NCBI GenBank assembly: GCA_017434525.1
Contig: JAFRFD010000078.1
Coordinates: 1 to 64,000, forward strand
Reading direction: 5' to 3'
DNA length: 64,000 bases
From: Methanobrevibacter sp.
GTDB taxonomy: Archaea > Methanobacteriota > Methanobacteria > Methanobacteriales > Methanobacteriaceae
Shown in pieces: positions 37,370-46,322 of the stretch; position 1 is the first letter of the stretch, and each line of letters starts with the position of its first letter. The position numbers were made by a program, and so were the translations under genes. Under the pieces are notes generated by a model. The model was not told the origin of the DNA, made no database searches, and saw nothing but the letters and a program-made list of their open reading frames with translations.

Positions 37370-37999
37370 ATGAGTAATGGAATTGAAAATAATGAAAATA
37401 TTAAATCTTGTATAATTTTATGTGGAGGTAAGAGCAGTAGAATGGGTCGTGATAAAGGTTCAATGATTATTCAAGACAGACCTATGATTAAACATATCCT
37501 TTCTACTCTAAACCACCAGATAAATGAAGCGATTATTGTTTTAAACAATCAAGATAGGATTGACAAATATTGTAAATTTATCAATCCCAAAGACTACACC
37601 TACACCATCACATTTGTTGAGGATGAAATTAAAGACAAAGGTCCCATGCCTGGAATTATGACCGGACTTTCACACATCAAAAGCGATTACGCATTGGTGT
37701 TGCCATGTGACAGCCCATACATCTCAAAAAATTATATTGCAACTATTTTTTCTGAAATCGATGAGGATTATCAGGCCATTGTTCCATATCATGACAATGA
37801 CAATAAATTAAAAACATCAGAGCCACTCCATTCAATCTATAATAAAAATATTGTTACAATAATTGAGGATTTAGTCAACAACAATGTTTTACACATCAAA
37901 GGACTAATAGAAAAAATAGATACGAAATTTGTTTTGATAGATAATAAAAAAATAGAAAAAAAAGAATTTAGAAATCTTAATCGTCCTTCAGACATTTAA
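37370..37999 (+). CDS. mobA: Molybdenum cofactor guanylyltransferase
   Basis: 209 residues. Adds GMP to molybdopterin to make the guanine dinucleotide cofactor used by formylmethanofuran and formate dehydrogenases. The nucleotide-binding motif is ILCGGKSSRMGRDKG; PMPGIMTGL and LVLPCDSPYI follow. The stop overlaps the stop of the convergent rrp42 gene by 4 bp. Confidence 0.9.
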   Translation: MSNGIENNENIKSCIILCGGKSSRMGRDKGSMIIQDRPMIKHILSTLNHQINEAIIVLNNQDRIDKYCKFINPKDYTYTITFVEDEIKDKGPMPGIMTGLSHIKSDYALVLPCDSPYISKNYIATIFSEIDEDYQAIVPYHDNDNKLKTSEPLHSIYNKNIVTIIEDLVNNNVLHIKGLIEKIDTKFVLIDNKKIEKKEFRNLNRPSDI

Positions 38000-38790
38000 A
38001 GATGTTCTATTAACTCTTTTACTTTTGTAACTGCAGTATTTACACAATAAAGAATATCGTCTTTAGTTAATGGTTCTTTTCCACCTTTTTGCATGGAACA
38101 GATGTGACCATCTTTTGTAACACCAACATTTAAACGGGCATTAGCTACTCTTTCTTCCTCTAATGTTGGGTCAATAATCATCTTATCACCAATTTTAACA
38201 AAAGTACATAATGCCAATTCGTTGTTGATTGGTAAATCAAAGGTTTCCTCTTCACTAAGGACTACTTCTTCATCTTCAATAGTTGCAACAGGCAATTTTG
38301 TAGATTTGAGTGCAGCCATGACTGCTAATTCACATGCATCGAAAAGGTTTCCGCAGTTATCGATAATATGTAAGTCAATGAATAACATCCATACATGTTT
38401 TCCTTCTTCAACGCATAATTTGTCCAATTCCACTAATTGACTTTCACGAATGCCTCTGTCAACTACACGTGCAAGTTCTATTGAATCATCGCTAGGTGGT
38501 CCAGGTTCAAAAGTAGGGTCAGCCATCGGCAACATTTCACAATTGGTCATTAAAACTCCTAAATCTGGAGTATCTGGAAATGGGCTTCCAATTTGTGGTT
38601 TAATACCTACAATAACTTGAGTTCCACCAAGTTTTACACGAGCAGAACCTTCAGCTTTAGAAATAACATTAGTTTCAATAGAAATATCCCTATATTCAGT
38701 CAATTCCCTGCCATCTTCTCTTTTATCGTTTTTGACAAGGTTTGTAATACTTTGTCTTGTAATTTCTGGTACTATATCCATATTATCCAC
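37996..38790 (-). CDS. rrp42: Exosome subunit Rrp42
   Basis: 264 residues. RNase PH-like but catalytically inert subunit that forms the hexameric ring of the archaeal exosome with Rrp41. The characteristic REDGRELTEYRDISIETNVISKAEGSA start and AVMAALKST segment are present. It lies 3 bp after rrp41. In many archaea rpl37ae follows it, but here the superoperon ends and mobA converges. Confidence 0.94.
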   Translation of the reverse strand: MDNMDIVPEITRQSITNLVKNDKREDGRELTEYRDISIETNVISKAEGSARVKLGGTQVIVGIKPQIGSPFPDTPDLGVLMTNCEMLPMADPTFEPGPPSDDSIELARVVDRGIRESQLVELDKLCVEEGKHVWMLFIDLHIIDNCGNLFDACELAVMAALKSTKLPVATIEDEEVVLSEEETFDLPINNELALCTFVKIGDKMIIDPTLEEERVANARLNVGVTKDGHICSMQKGGKEPLTKDDILYCVNTAVTKVKELIEHL

Positions 38791-38793
38791 CCA

Positions 38794-39489
38794 CTATTCT
38801 GTAGAATATTTTTTCATTAAAGCTTCTTTTTGAAGTTCGCTTACTTGACGACATCCTTCCATAGCTAAATCTATTGCTTTTGCAAATTCTTCTTCAGTTA
38901 AATCACCATCACTTTGCAGTAATGTGATTTCACCAGTTCTTGGCATCATAGCTATTGGAACATCAGCTTGACCTTCTTTATCCTCATATTCTGATAAGTC
39001 AAGTACAATTTCATCATTCACTTTACCTGCAGCGCAACCTACAACGATATCCTTCATAGGCACACCAGCATCGACTAAAGCGACAGCCGCTGCGGTAATA
39101 CCAGCACAACGGGTTCCTCCTTCAGCTTCAATTACTTCAATGTAAATATCAATCATTGAACGAGGATAGTTTTCTAACATTAAAGCTGGCCTTAATGCAT
39201 CAGCAGTGATTTTAGAAATTTCAGATGATCTTCTATCTGGACCTGGCCTTTTTCTGTCATCTACTGAAAATGGTGCCATATTGTACCTACATCTGATAAC
39301 ACCAGAATTTGGTTCAAGTAATCTTCTGATATATGATTCTCTAGGACCATATACAGCTACTAAAATTTTATTTCCTCCAACTTCCAAGTAAGCAGAACCA
39401 TCTGCACGTTCAAGAACTCCTGCTTCAATTTTGATAGGGCGTAATTCATTAAATTTCCTACCGTCTTCTCTTATCATTTCAGACATCAT
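38794..39489 (-). CDS. rrp41: Exosome catalytic subunit Rrp41
   Basis: About 231 residues. Phosphorolytic 3'-5' RNase of the exosome. The RNase PH signature [21 protein letters not shown], the Arg-rich [22 protein letters not shown] segment and [20 protein letters not shown] are intact. The start (ATG at 39489 or the next ATG at 39486) is placed by GAGGT four to seven bases upstream; the open frame runs ten codons further without a site. Confidence 0.94.
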   Translation of the reverse strand: MMSEMIREDGRKFNELRPIKIEAGVLERADGSAYLEVGGNKILVAVYGPRESYIRRLLEPNSGVIRCRYNMAPFSVDDRKRPGPDRRSSEISKITADALRPALMLENYPRSMIDIYIEVIEAEGGTRCAGITAAAVALVDAGVPMKDIVVGCAAGKVNDEIVLDLSEYEDKEGQADVPIAMMPRTGEITLLQSDGDLTEEEFAKAIDLAMEGCRQVSELQKEALMKKYSTE

Positions 39490-39525
39490 ATCTACCTCAT
39501 TTATAATACGAAGAATCAATAATTA

Positions 39526-40473
39526 TTATTTATTATTCAAAATAAAAGAATTATTTGAGTTATCACCATAAGATAAAGTGTTATCTTTGCTTTTGTTTTT
39601 CCTTTTTAATTCCTGGATGACATCAGCAATATTAGGTTTATCTTCTTTTTCTTCTTCAGCTTCCTCTTCTTCAGTTTCTTCTGCAGCTTCTTCTTGAGCT
39701 TCTCTTTCTTCTTGTTCTAATTCTTCTTTAAAATTTTGAAGCTTAGGTTTTTCTAAAACAAATTCCTCTTCTTCCTCTTCAGGTTCTTCTTCAGGTGGCA
39801 ATTCACCGTCAATAGCTAGATATAATTTGTTTTTAATCTTATTAGTTAAACCAGAAGTATGAGCTTCAGCCTCAATTAAATGAATAATATTTTTGGTAAG
39901 TTGTTCCATGTCTTCGTCTCCTTTTACCCAGACAAGACCGTTTTGACCAACGACGATTTTACATTTTGTTTTATCTTTAATCATGTTGATCATAGAACCT
40001 TTTTTACCTATTAATCTAGGGACTTTGGTTGGAGCAATATCTACAATAATTCCTCCTTTAAATTTACCCATTCCTCTTCCTTTTAAACCGAGTTTTGCCT
40101 TTTTGATTTCATCAACATCGACAACTCTTAAAAATAGAACATCCCCAACATCATATACTTTGTTGAGCTCTTTTTTCTCACGACCAAACACTTCAAAAGC
40201 AGGTAAAATTCCGGAATAAGGTGAATTAATATCAACATCCCACATTGAGAATCTGACATCATTAATCTTACCTATTACAACATCTCCTTTTTTAGGAACA
40301 TATTTACTTTTAAGAGGAATAACTCTTATTTTTTTATTCCTTAAAGAAACAAGTCCTATTAAAGAAGAGCAAACTTTACCATTTTCTTTAAAGGTACCTC
40401 TTCCTGAATAGTATTCATCGTCAGCTAATATCTGACCAGGAATAACTAAATCTTTATTTTCCACGTATATCAT
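39526..40473 (-). CDS. rrp4: Exosome RNA-binding subunit Rrp4
   Basis: 315 residues. S1 and KH domains cap the exosome ring and guide RNA. The S1 region is at about 60-135 ([26 protein letters not shown]) and the KH GxxG in [18 protein letters not shown] at about 155. A long Glu-rich and Lys-rich tail (about 230-315) is much longer than in most Rrp4 proteins. Third gene of the exosome block. Confidence 0.93.
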   Translation of the reverse strand: MIYVENKDLVIPGQILADDEYYSGRGTFKENGKVCSSLIGLVSLRNKKIRVIPLKSKYVPKKGDVVIGKINDVRFSMWDVDINSPYSGILPAFEVFGREKKELNKVYDVGDVLFLRVVDVDEIKKAKLGLKGRGMGKFKGGIIVDIAPTKVPRLIGKKGSMINMIKDKTKCKIVVGQNGLVWVKGDEDMEQLTKNIIHLIEAEAHTSGLTNKIKNKLYLAIDGELPPEEEPEEEEEEFVLEKPKLQNFKEELEQEEREAQEEAAEETEEEEAEEEKEDKPNIADVIQELKRKNKSKDNTLSYGDNSNNSFILNNK

Positions 40474-40499
40474 AATAATCCCATAAGCATAATTAATTA

Positions 40500-41201
40500 T
40501 TATTTAATAGTTCTGGTTTCCGCTTCTCCACCTGAAATTTCGGCCATTTTTGCAGCAAAAGAATCTTGAAGGCCTCCTGGCATTTCAATAATGCCAATCC
40601 AAGAACCGTCTTGTTGCCATTCTTCATTTACTATTTCACCAAAACCATGAATAGTAGAATAGGCTCTACCTGCTGCAGCGCCTGGAAGTCTAACAGCAAC
40701 TTTAGCTTTTTCAAACTTAATAGGAATGAGCGGTTTGATAGCTTTTAGGGCTGTTTGAACTTGTTGGTCGACAGATGTGAATGGATCAAATTTAACTTTT
40801 GCTTCATCACAAGCATTTTCAATTCTTTGTACTGGGTGAGGAAGTCCATTTTGAGGATTTACCGCTTCTTTAGCTATTTTATTAATAACTAATTTTCTTT
40901 TATCCTCTTGCATCTTTCTTTTTTGATCGGCAGTTAATTGAACAGTTCCCTTTTCAAGGATAATCTTAGAAACTTCAATAGGATCAGTAGTTTCAAAAAT
41001 TTTATTCATAGCTTCATCAGAAGCTTTATCTCCTTTTTTGGAGTCTTTAAAAATTTCTTCAACAGCTAAAAGATCTTCAATGGCAACATCTGGGCCATCA
41101 GGATTTCTAAAATCAGCTGCTAAATCAGGGTCAACCAATATTTCAAAGTGTTCACCACAATATTCATATTTAGCGATAATAGCTTCATCAACATTGACCA
41201 T
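40500..41201 (-). CDS. Ribosome maturation protein SBDS
   Basis: 233 residues. Orthologue of the Shwachman-Diamond protein that helps release the anti-association factor aIF6 from the large subunit. Signature: N-terminal [20 protein letters not shown] region, [23 protein letters not shown] and [15 protein letters not shown]. Archaeal SBDS lies in the proteasome/exosome superoperon, as here. Confidence 0.94.
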   Translation of the reverse strand: MVNVDEAIIAKYEYCGEHFEILVDPDLAADFRNPDGPDVAIEDLLAVEEIFKDSKKGDKASDEAMNKIFETTDPIEVSKIILEKGTVQLTADQKRKMQEDKRKLVINKIAKEAVNPQNGLPHPVQRIENACDEAKVKFDPFTSVDQQVQTALKAIKPLIPIKFEKAKVAVRLPGAAAGRAYSTIHGFGEIVNEEWQQDGSWIGIIEMPGGLQDSFAAKMAEISGGEAETRTIK

Positions 41202-41230
41202 TGAAACATCTCCCTAACTACTTGTAAAAA

Positions 41231-42019
41231 TTATTCTTCATCTTCTTCGGAATCGTCTTCAGCTTCCTCTTCGACTTCTTCAGACTCTTCCTCTTCCTCG
41301 ACAAGCACTTCATCAATGTATTTTTGTACTTCATCTTGAAAGAGTTTTACATATTTTTCATCTTCAGTTTTAATGACTGCAATTTCAACATTTTTTGAAG
41401 TGGTTTCATGATCAGTAGCGTCATTGATAGCTGTTAAAGCCAAAGCAATTGCACCTTCTAGTGTTAAGTCATCACTATACTCTTCTTCAAAAATTTCCAT
41501 AGCAGCAGCTCTTCCAGAACCTATAGCGGTTGCTTTATATTCAATCAATGCACCACTTGGATCAGTTTCGAAAAGTTTGCACTTACCGTCATACACTCCA
41601 CCAATGATTAAAGCAGACCCGAACGGCCTTACTCCACCATTTTGAGTGTATAACTGTAACATGTCACATAATTTTTTAGATAAACTATCTACCCTAATAG
41701 GTTCACTGTAGGTAATCTTATTGATTTGAGCTTCGACTCTAGCTCTTTCAACTAAAGCTCTTGCATCTGCTACAAGGCCTGAAGTGGCTGCTCCGATATG
41801 TTCATCTATCTTAAATATTTTTTCAATAGATGATGCTTCAACTAAACTTGAAGTGGTTCTTTTATCAACAGCTAAGATAATTCCTTCAGAACATTTGATA
41901 CCTATAGAGGTAGTTCCTCTTTTTACAGCTTCTCTTGCATATTCTACTTGGAAAAGTCTTCCATCTGGGCTAAATACAGTAATTGCCCTATCATATCCAG
42001 CATTTTGTAAAGGTTGCAT
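41231..42019 (-). CDS. psmA: Proteasome subunit alpha
   Basis: 262 residues. Outer-ring subunit of the 20S proteasome. The N-terminal gate and signature [20 protein letters not shown] are present, then [20 protein letters not shown]. The C terminus carries a long Glu/Asp-rich extension of about 25 residues. It sits upstream of SBDS and after the RNase P genes; the region 42020-42255 before it holds its promoter and nothing else I can support. Confidence 0.95.
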   Translation of the reverse strand: MQPLQNAGYDRAITVFSPDGRLFQVEYAREAVKRGTTSIGIKCSEGIILAVDKRTTSSLVEASSIEKIFKIDEHIGAATSGLVADARALVERARVEAQINKITYSEPIRVDSLSKKLCDMLQLYTQNGGVRPFGSALIIGGVYDGKCKLFETDPSGALIEYKATAIGSGRAAAMEIFEEEYSDDLTLEGAIALALTAINDATDHETTSKNVEIAVIKTEDEKYVKLFQDEVQKYIDEVLVEEEEESEEVEEEAEDDSEEDEE

Positions 42020-42255
42020 AATAAATACCTCACATATACAATATTTTTATAAATATTAAAAATTTTAATTCAACTACGTAAAAAAATTTAATTTCAAAAT
42101 CAAAACCAAATCTCCATGAAAAGGCAAATTTTAATTTTAATCACTACACTGTAGTTTATTAAAATATTTTATTATTCTTTTTTCCATAAATCCAATTGAT
42201 ATTTATATAAATAAATTATTTATAAATGTTTCTATTTTAAACTAACAAAAAGTAA

Positions 42256-42612
42256 TTAAATATATTTTTGAGATGCCTTGATTGTTCCGGATAAACCGAT
42301 AGTTGTGATGGCAATCCTGCCGTTGTTATGCATATTTGCCAATGCCAAGGAAGACCTTACCTCATCTACATACGGCCTTTGGCATCTAATGATGGATTTA
42401 TATGAATAATATTCTTCAGTTTGACCCATTTCATAAAATTTCATAACCCATAAATTAAAATTAGCACTATTAAGTTCTCCTTGAAAACGTACACATGCAT
42501 CCCAGACAATTGTAACCAAATCATCCTTAACGATTGGTGATGTGGTTTTAATATCGACTGTTAAATACCTATTGTTTTTTCTAAGAGTAGGCGGCAAGAC
42601 TTTAAGCTTCAT
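42256..42612 (-). CDS. rnp2: RNase P protein component 2 (Pop5)
   Basis: 118 residues from the ATG chosen six bases after GGAGGG; a TTG and an ATG further upstream overlap or crowd that site. The sequence MKLKVLPPTLRKNNRYLTVDIK and IIRCQRPYVDEVRSSLALAN identify Pop5, which binds RNase P RNA with Rpp30. It overlaps the end of rnp3 by 11 bp. Confidence 0.9.
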   Translation of the reverse strand: MKLKVLPPTLRKNNRYLTVDIKTTSPIVKDDLVTIVWDACVRFQGELNSANFNLWVMKFYEMGQTEEYYSYKSIIRCQRPYVDEVRSSLALANMHNNGRIAITTIGLSGTIKASQKYI

Positions 42613-43312
42613 CATCAACCCTCCTAACGCCAGTCAAAATCATTTTATCCCTATTCTTATTAAATTCCAATATATTGCCAGCAGTTAAAAAAGATTTTTT
42701 CACTTCATCATCCGTTAAACCCGTTTGTGTGAAAAACGAAATAAAGTCATGAGTTGTCCTAATATCAAAAACAGATTCAGCACGGCTGGATAAAATCAAC
42801 GGAAAACCAAATTTTCTATATAATGTATAAACATCTTTAAAATTAGAAATGACTTTTGATCTAGGGGCCAAATAACTTCTTAAAACATCCTTAAAACATA
42901 ATTCAATAGCGACATTATTTCTAACTGCCTCTTTAGCCAAAATATGATTAAGGCCACTGTCAAATCTTCTCAAATAGGGCCTTGACAAAACATCAACCTG
43001 AATATTTTCAACAACAGCCCGATTAACCTTTAAATCACCGCCAACAACAGAAATGCATAGTGATTTATTTCTGAATTTACGGGTAACTTTCTTAATTTCA
43101 TTAACGTTGTTTGATTTAATCTCCAAGGTATAATCAAAATCAATGATATCATTTAAACTTTCAGACAATTCTTTTTTAATTTCTAAAGCATTTTTAAACT
43201 CATTTTGATTATATGAAAAGTTAATATGCTCCCATCCATATTTAGAAGCTTCGATAGCTAAATTGATATTATTACCTAAGCTATCCCCTTTAATATTTAA
43301 ATCAAAAAACAT
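42602..43312 (-). CDS. rnp3: RNase P protein component 3 (Rpp30)
   Basis: 236 residues, TIM-barrel-like. Features: MFFDLNIKGDSLGNNINLAIEA start, ISVVGGDLKVNRAVVENIQVDVLSRPY, LAKEAVRNNVAIELCF and FPLILSSRAESVFDIRTT. Together with Pop5 it supports 5' tRNA processing. It is the first gene of the superoperon here; rpl15e, which often precedes it, is absent. Confidence 0.92.
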   Translation of the reverse strand: MFFDLNIKGDSLGNNINLAIEASKYGWEHINFSYNQNEFKNALEIKKELSESLNDIIDFDYTLEIKSNNVNEIKKVTRKFRNKSLCISVVGGDLKVNRAVVENIQVDVLSRPYLRRFDSGLNHILAKEAVRNNVAIELCFKDVLRSYLAPRSKVISNFKDVYTLYRKFGFPLILSSRAESVFDIRTTHDFISFFTQTGLTDDEVKKSFLTAGNILEFNKNRDKMILTGVRRVDDEA

Positions 43313-43382
43313 AATTTTAACTTTATTATTTTAGCTATTAATAATTTCCCTAAAAAAAATATAATAAGTGATTAAGAATCAC

Positions 43383-43994
43383 TTATTGATACCTATAGAA
43401 TTCTACTTCCCAACTTACAGTTTCATAATAATCAATTGTGAATGTTTCAGATGATGATGAAGTGTAAGTAAATGAATCTGATCTTGTTTCAACATCACTA
43501 TGTGAACCCCAATCAACACCTCCAGACTGGCCATTGGAACCTGTAACATATAAATGATTGGTAGCGTAATTTTTAATTGGATATGCTGAAAGTTTCACCA
43601 TAATCTGACCATCAGGAACACTGATTGTTTGTGAACCCGAACCGGAACCAGAATAACTACCTATAGATTCCCATGATTTGGACTGGGAAGATGAGACACT
43701 TTCTGTTTGAGGATTACTATCTGAAGATTCAACACTTGATGAAACTGATTGAGAAGAGCTATTTTGTACAGAATCATTATTTTGAACATTATTAGAATTC
43801 ATTGTTCCTGCAAAATATCCAATAAAACCAACAAGAACTAAAATAACTATAACTAAAGCAATAATTACATATTTAGTATTATTATTTTTATTATTCGGCT
43901 CAACAGGAGTATAATCTAAAGTTGCTCCGCACTTTGTACAAAATTTTGCTGTTTTTTTATTTTCGAAACCACAATTGTCACATTTCATTTTCAT
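43383..43994 (-). CDS. Membrane-anchored zinc-ribbon protein
   Basis: About 203 residues. An N-terminal zinc ribbon (CDNCGFENKKTAKFCTKCG, residues 5-23) is followed by one membrane helix (about 41-64) and a Ser/Gly-rich outer part (65-203) with Tyr/Val-rich beta stretches near the end (VETRSDSFTYTSSSSETFTIDYYE). The ribbon would be cytoplasmic and the rest outside. There is no ribosome binding site and a TATA box (TTAATATATAAC, about 44031-44043) about 40 bases upstream, so a near-leaderless transcript is possible. Neighbour of two other zinc-ribbon genes. Confidence 0.8.
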   Translation of the reverse strand: MKMKCDNCGFENKKTAKFCTKCGATLDYTPVEPNNKNNNTKYVIIALVIVILVLVGFIGYFAGTMNSNNVQNNDSVQNSSSQSVSSSVESSDSNPQTESVSSSQSKSWESIGSYSGSGSGSQTISVPDGQIMVKLSAYPIKNYATNHLYVTGSNGQSGGVDWGSHSDVETRSDSFTYTSSSSETFTIDYYETVSWEVEFYRYQ

Positions 43995-44158
43995 CAACTT
44001 AAAATAGAATATATTATTATTTTTGACACAAGTTATATATTAAAGTTAATAATATGGCCATTTAGGTGAAAAGATATTAAAGAGGTGTGTAAAATAATTA
44101 CATTAAACTTATAAACTGGTATAAAATATTTTATAGTATAAAGATATAATATTTTATT

Positions 44159-44446
44159 ATGTCAAAAGAATACGATGAGATTTTGAAATTAACTTCATAT
44201 GTTCAAATTTCCAAATATAGGGAAAAAACATTGAAATCTATTGGAGATGAAGTTAAAATTCCAACTCATATTGCAAAAGACAGTGGCATTAGAACTAATC
44301 ACATTTCAAAAGTTCTAAGCGAATTGAAAAGCAAGGATATTGTTGAATGTATAAATGAGGAAGCTCGTAAAGGAAGATTATACAGATTAACAGATACCGG
44401 AAAGGACGTATTAGAAACAATAGAAAAGAAAGATAAAAAAGACTAA
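44159..44446 (+). CDS. Winged-helix transcriptional regulator
   Basis: 95 residues. A single winged helix of the MarR/ArsR-like kind: IAKDSGIRTNHISKVLSELKSKDIVECINEEARKGRLYRLT covers helix 2, the recognition helix and the wing. A likely dimerisation helix (residues 5-25 and 80-95) flanks it. No sensor domain is visible. It ends 4 bp inside the convergent zincin-like gene. Confidence 0.8.
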   Translation: MSKEYDEILKLTSYVQISKYREKTLKSIGDEVKIPTHIAKDSGIRTNHISKVLSELKSKDIVECINEEARKGRLYRLTDTGKDVLETIEKKDKKD

Positions 44447-45429
44447 TTTAATTCAAATCCTTCTTTTATTATTTCTAATTCTTTTTTTTCATCTTCTTCC
44501 GATGCTTCTTCAAAAATGTCTAACAATACTTGCATTAATGTTCTATTTTTTAAATTAAGTGGTAAACAATCATCTGTTTCAGCTAATATTGATTTAAAGG
44601 TTGGTTCAGCGGAATCCTTTCTATATTGCATCTTTATTTCTTGCCTTAAATCACTGTCAATATATTTTTCAAGAAAACTTATTATTTCATTTGCAAATGC
44701 ATTTCCAAAAACAACCATTGCATTCAAGGAGTCCTTATCTATTTGCATATTTTCAACTAACAGATTAAATGAACCATAATTTTGATAACCAAACGGTATG
44801 AACCTTCCTTCAACAGTATGTGCACAATATTCATTCATGATTCTAAATTCATGACGAGTTAAGAAGTACCAGACGAAACTTTGCAAGGTAGTGGATGTAT
44901 TTACTTTAAAGATGTCACATAACAAGTTTTCAATGATATTAAACAAAAAGTAATGGGCTAACTCATGAATAATAGTTGAGATTTGCACAGAATCCTCTAA
45001 GCGGTCATCATAATAGATGAAATTTCCAAAAAATATAAATCCTCTCTCATAACCCCTTGCCTTGGTTTTACATTCAGTGAAAATATTTGCAAAATTCAAA
45101 ATCTTATTTTTAATTGTATCTCCTGATATTTCATAAAAGTTGGCTCTTGCAAATATGTTTGACAACATCTCATAATACTGTTTGTCACTGATTTCAGCAT
45201 TGAACAATAGATTCTTATTGAATTCACTGAATAATGTATCAAAATCCTCTATAGTTACTGGATTAATTTGGTTTCCACATTTAACACAATAAGTGGCATA
45301 TTCCAGATTCATTTCGCCACAGAAAGGGCAAATATGTTCCGTGATAAATTTATTTCCACAATGAGCACAATAATTATCCTCTTTTAGATTTAATGTGCCA
45401 CAAACATCACAACTTTTCAAAATTATCAC
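44443..45429 (-). CDS. Double zinc-ribbon protein with HExxH zincin-like motif
   Basis: Up to 328 residues. Two zinc ribbons occupy residues 7-54 (CDVCGTLNLKEDNYCAHCG and CPFCGEMNLEYATYCVKCG). The middle domain has HELAH at 155-159 (STIIHELAHYFLF) and a plausible third metal ligand, Glu200 in NEYCAH, the gluzincin pattern. So it may be an active metallopeptidase, though no close family is recognised. The start is either GTG at 45429 (overlapping the upstream stop) or TTG at 45420, four bases after GTGAT. Downstream of the seven-ribbon gene, with which it is coupled. Confidence 0.8.
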   Translation of the reverse strand: MIILKSCDVCGTLNLKEDNYCAHCGNKFITEHICPFCGEMNLEYATYCVKCGNQINPVTIEDFDTLFSEFNKNLLFNAEISDKQYYEMLSNIFARANFYEISGDTIKNKILNFANIFTECKTKARGYERGFIFFGNFIYYDDRLEDSVQISTIIHELAHYFLFNIIENLLCDIFKVNTSTTLQSFVWYFLTRHEFRIMNEYCAHTVEGRFIPFGYQNYGSFNLLVENMQIDKDSLNAMVVFGNAFANEIISFLEKYIDSDLRQEIKMQYRKDSAEPTFKSILAETDDCLPLNLKNRTLMQVLLDIFEEASEEDEKKELEIIKEGFELN

Positions 45430-46316
45430 TACCTAAACATATTTTTAAGAGATTTCACAGTGGAATTTATTGAATTTTTACGAAGCATTGTCTTTTTAAT
45501 ATTTTTTCCACAATTATGACAATAATCAGAATTCCAATCTAAAATTTCACCACATGAACAAATCAATCTTGTTTTTAAAGTTTTTTGAGGGTTTAAAGGC
45601 CTATCACAGTTTTGACAAAATTTCGAACCTTCAGGATTTTTTTCACCGCAAACACATAAAATAATAGAATTTTCACGATTTAGACTTGACCCACATTCTA
45701 TACAAAAATCAGATGTGACTTCATTAATTGTAGAGCAAGTGCATAAAATGAAAACATCATTTGTCTTTCCGTAATTCACTAATGGCAAGCCACAATTTTT
45801 ACAGAATACAGAAACCTTATCGTTTTCTTCACCGCAAAAGCAAAATCTTGAATCCTCAAATTCCAAGTTGAAATTACTATAATTTTCGTTAGTATAATTG
45901 TTATCCCCTTTCAGTTGTTTTCCACACATTTCGCAAAATGCATTATCCCTGGAATTTATGGCTCCACATTCACACAATACATTGTCTATGGAAAATTTAG
46001 GTTTGGAATCTTTATTAAAAAGTTTTTCCAACTTACTTTGGGATCTTTTTGCCCCACACATATAACAATATTCATTATCGGCATGATTCAAATATCCGCA
46101 GGAACAAATTTCATATTTAAAATCATCACGAGCACTTTCAATGTAAGGAGAAAAATCAATATCAAAATCAAAAAATCCAATATTATGTACAGGAAACTCA
46201 AAAACATGATTATTCTCATATACTTTATAACCTGTTTTAGAGCCACACATTTTACAATATGGTTCATTAGGAAGAATTCTATGACCACATCTTCGACAAT
46301 AATTCCCTACAATCAT
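45429..46316 (-). CDS. Protein of seven tandem zinc ribbons
   Basis: 295 residues. Seven ribbons are seen as Cys-pair/Cys-pair units: starting at C8 (CRRCG...CKMCG), then CSCG...CYMCG, CECG...CEMCG, CFCG...CKNCG, CTCS...CIECG, CVCG...CQNCD and CSCG...CHNCG. Apart from linkers there is no other domain and no signal peptide. Ribbons 2-7 use C-x-C as the first pair and 1 uses C-x2-C. It overlaps the zincin-like gene's start and is followed upstream by the DHH gene (6 bp). Probably a scaffold; target unknown. Confidence 0.82.
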   Translation of the reverse strand: MIVGNYCRRCGHRILPNEPYCKMCGSKTGYKVYENNHVFEFPVHNIGFFDFDIDFSPYIESARDDFKYEICSCGYLNHADNEYCYMCGAKRSQSKLEKLFNKDSKPKFSIDNVLCECGAINSRDNAFCEMCGKQLKGDNNYTNENYSNFNLEFEDSRFCFCGEENDKVSVFCKNCGLPLVNYGKTNDVFILCTCSTINEVTSDFCIECGSSLNRENSIILCVCGEKNPEGSKFCQNCDRPLNPQKTLKTRLICSCGEILDWNSDYCHNCGKNIKKTMLRKNSINSTVKSLKNMFR

Positions 46317-46322
46317 TTTTAC

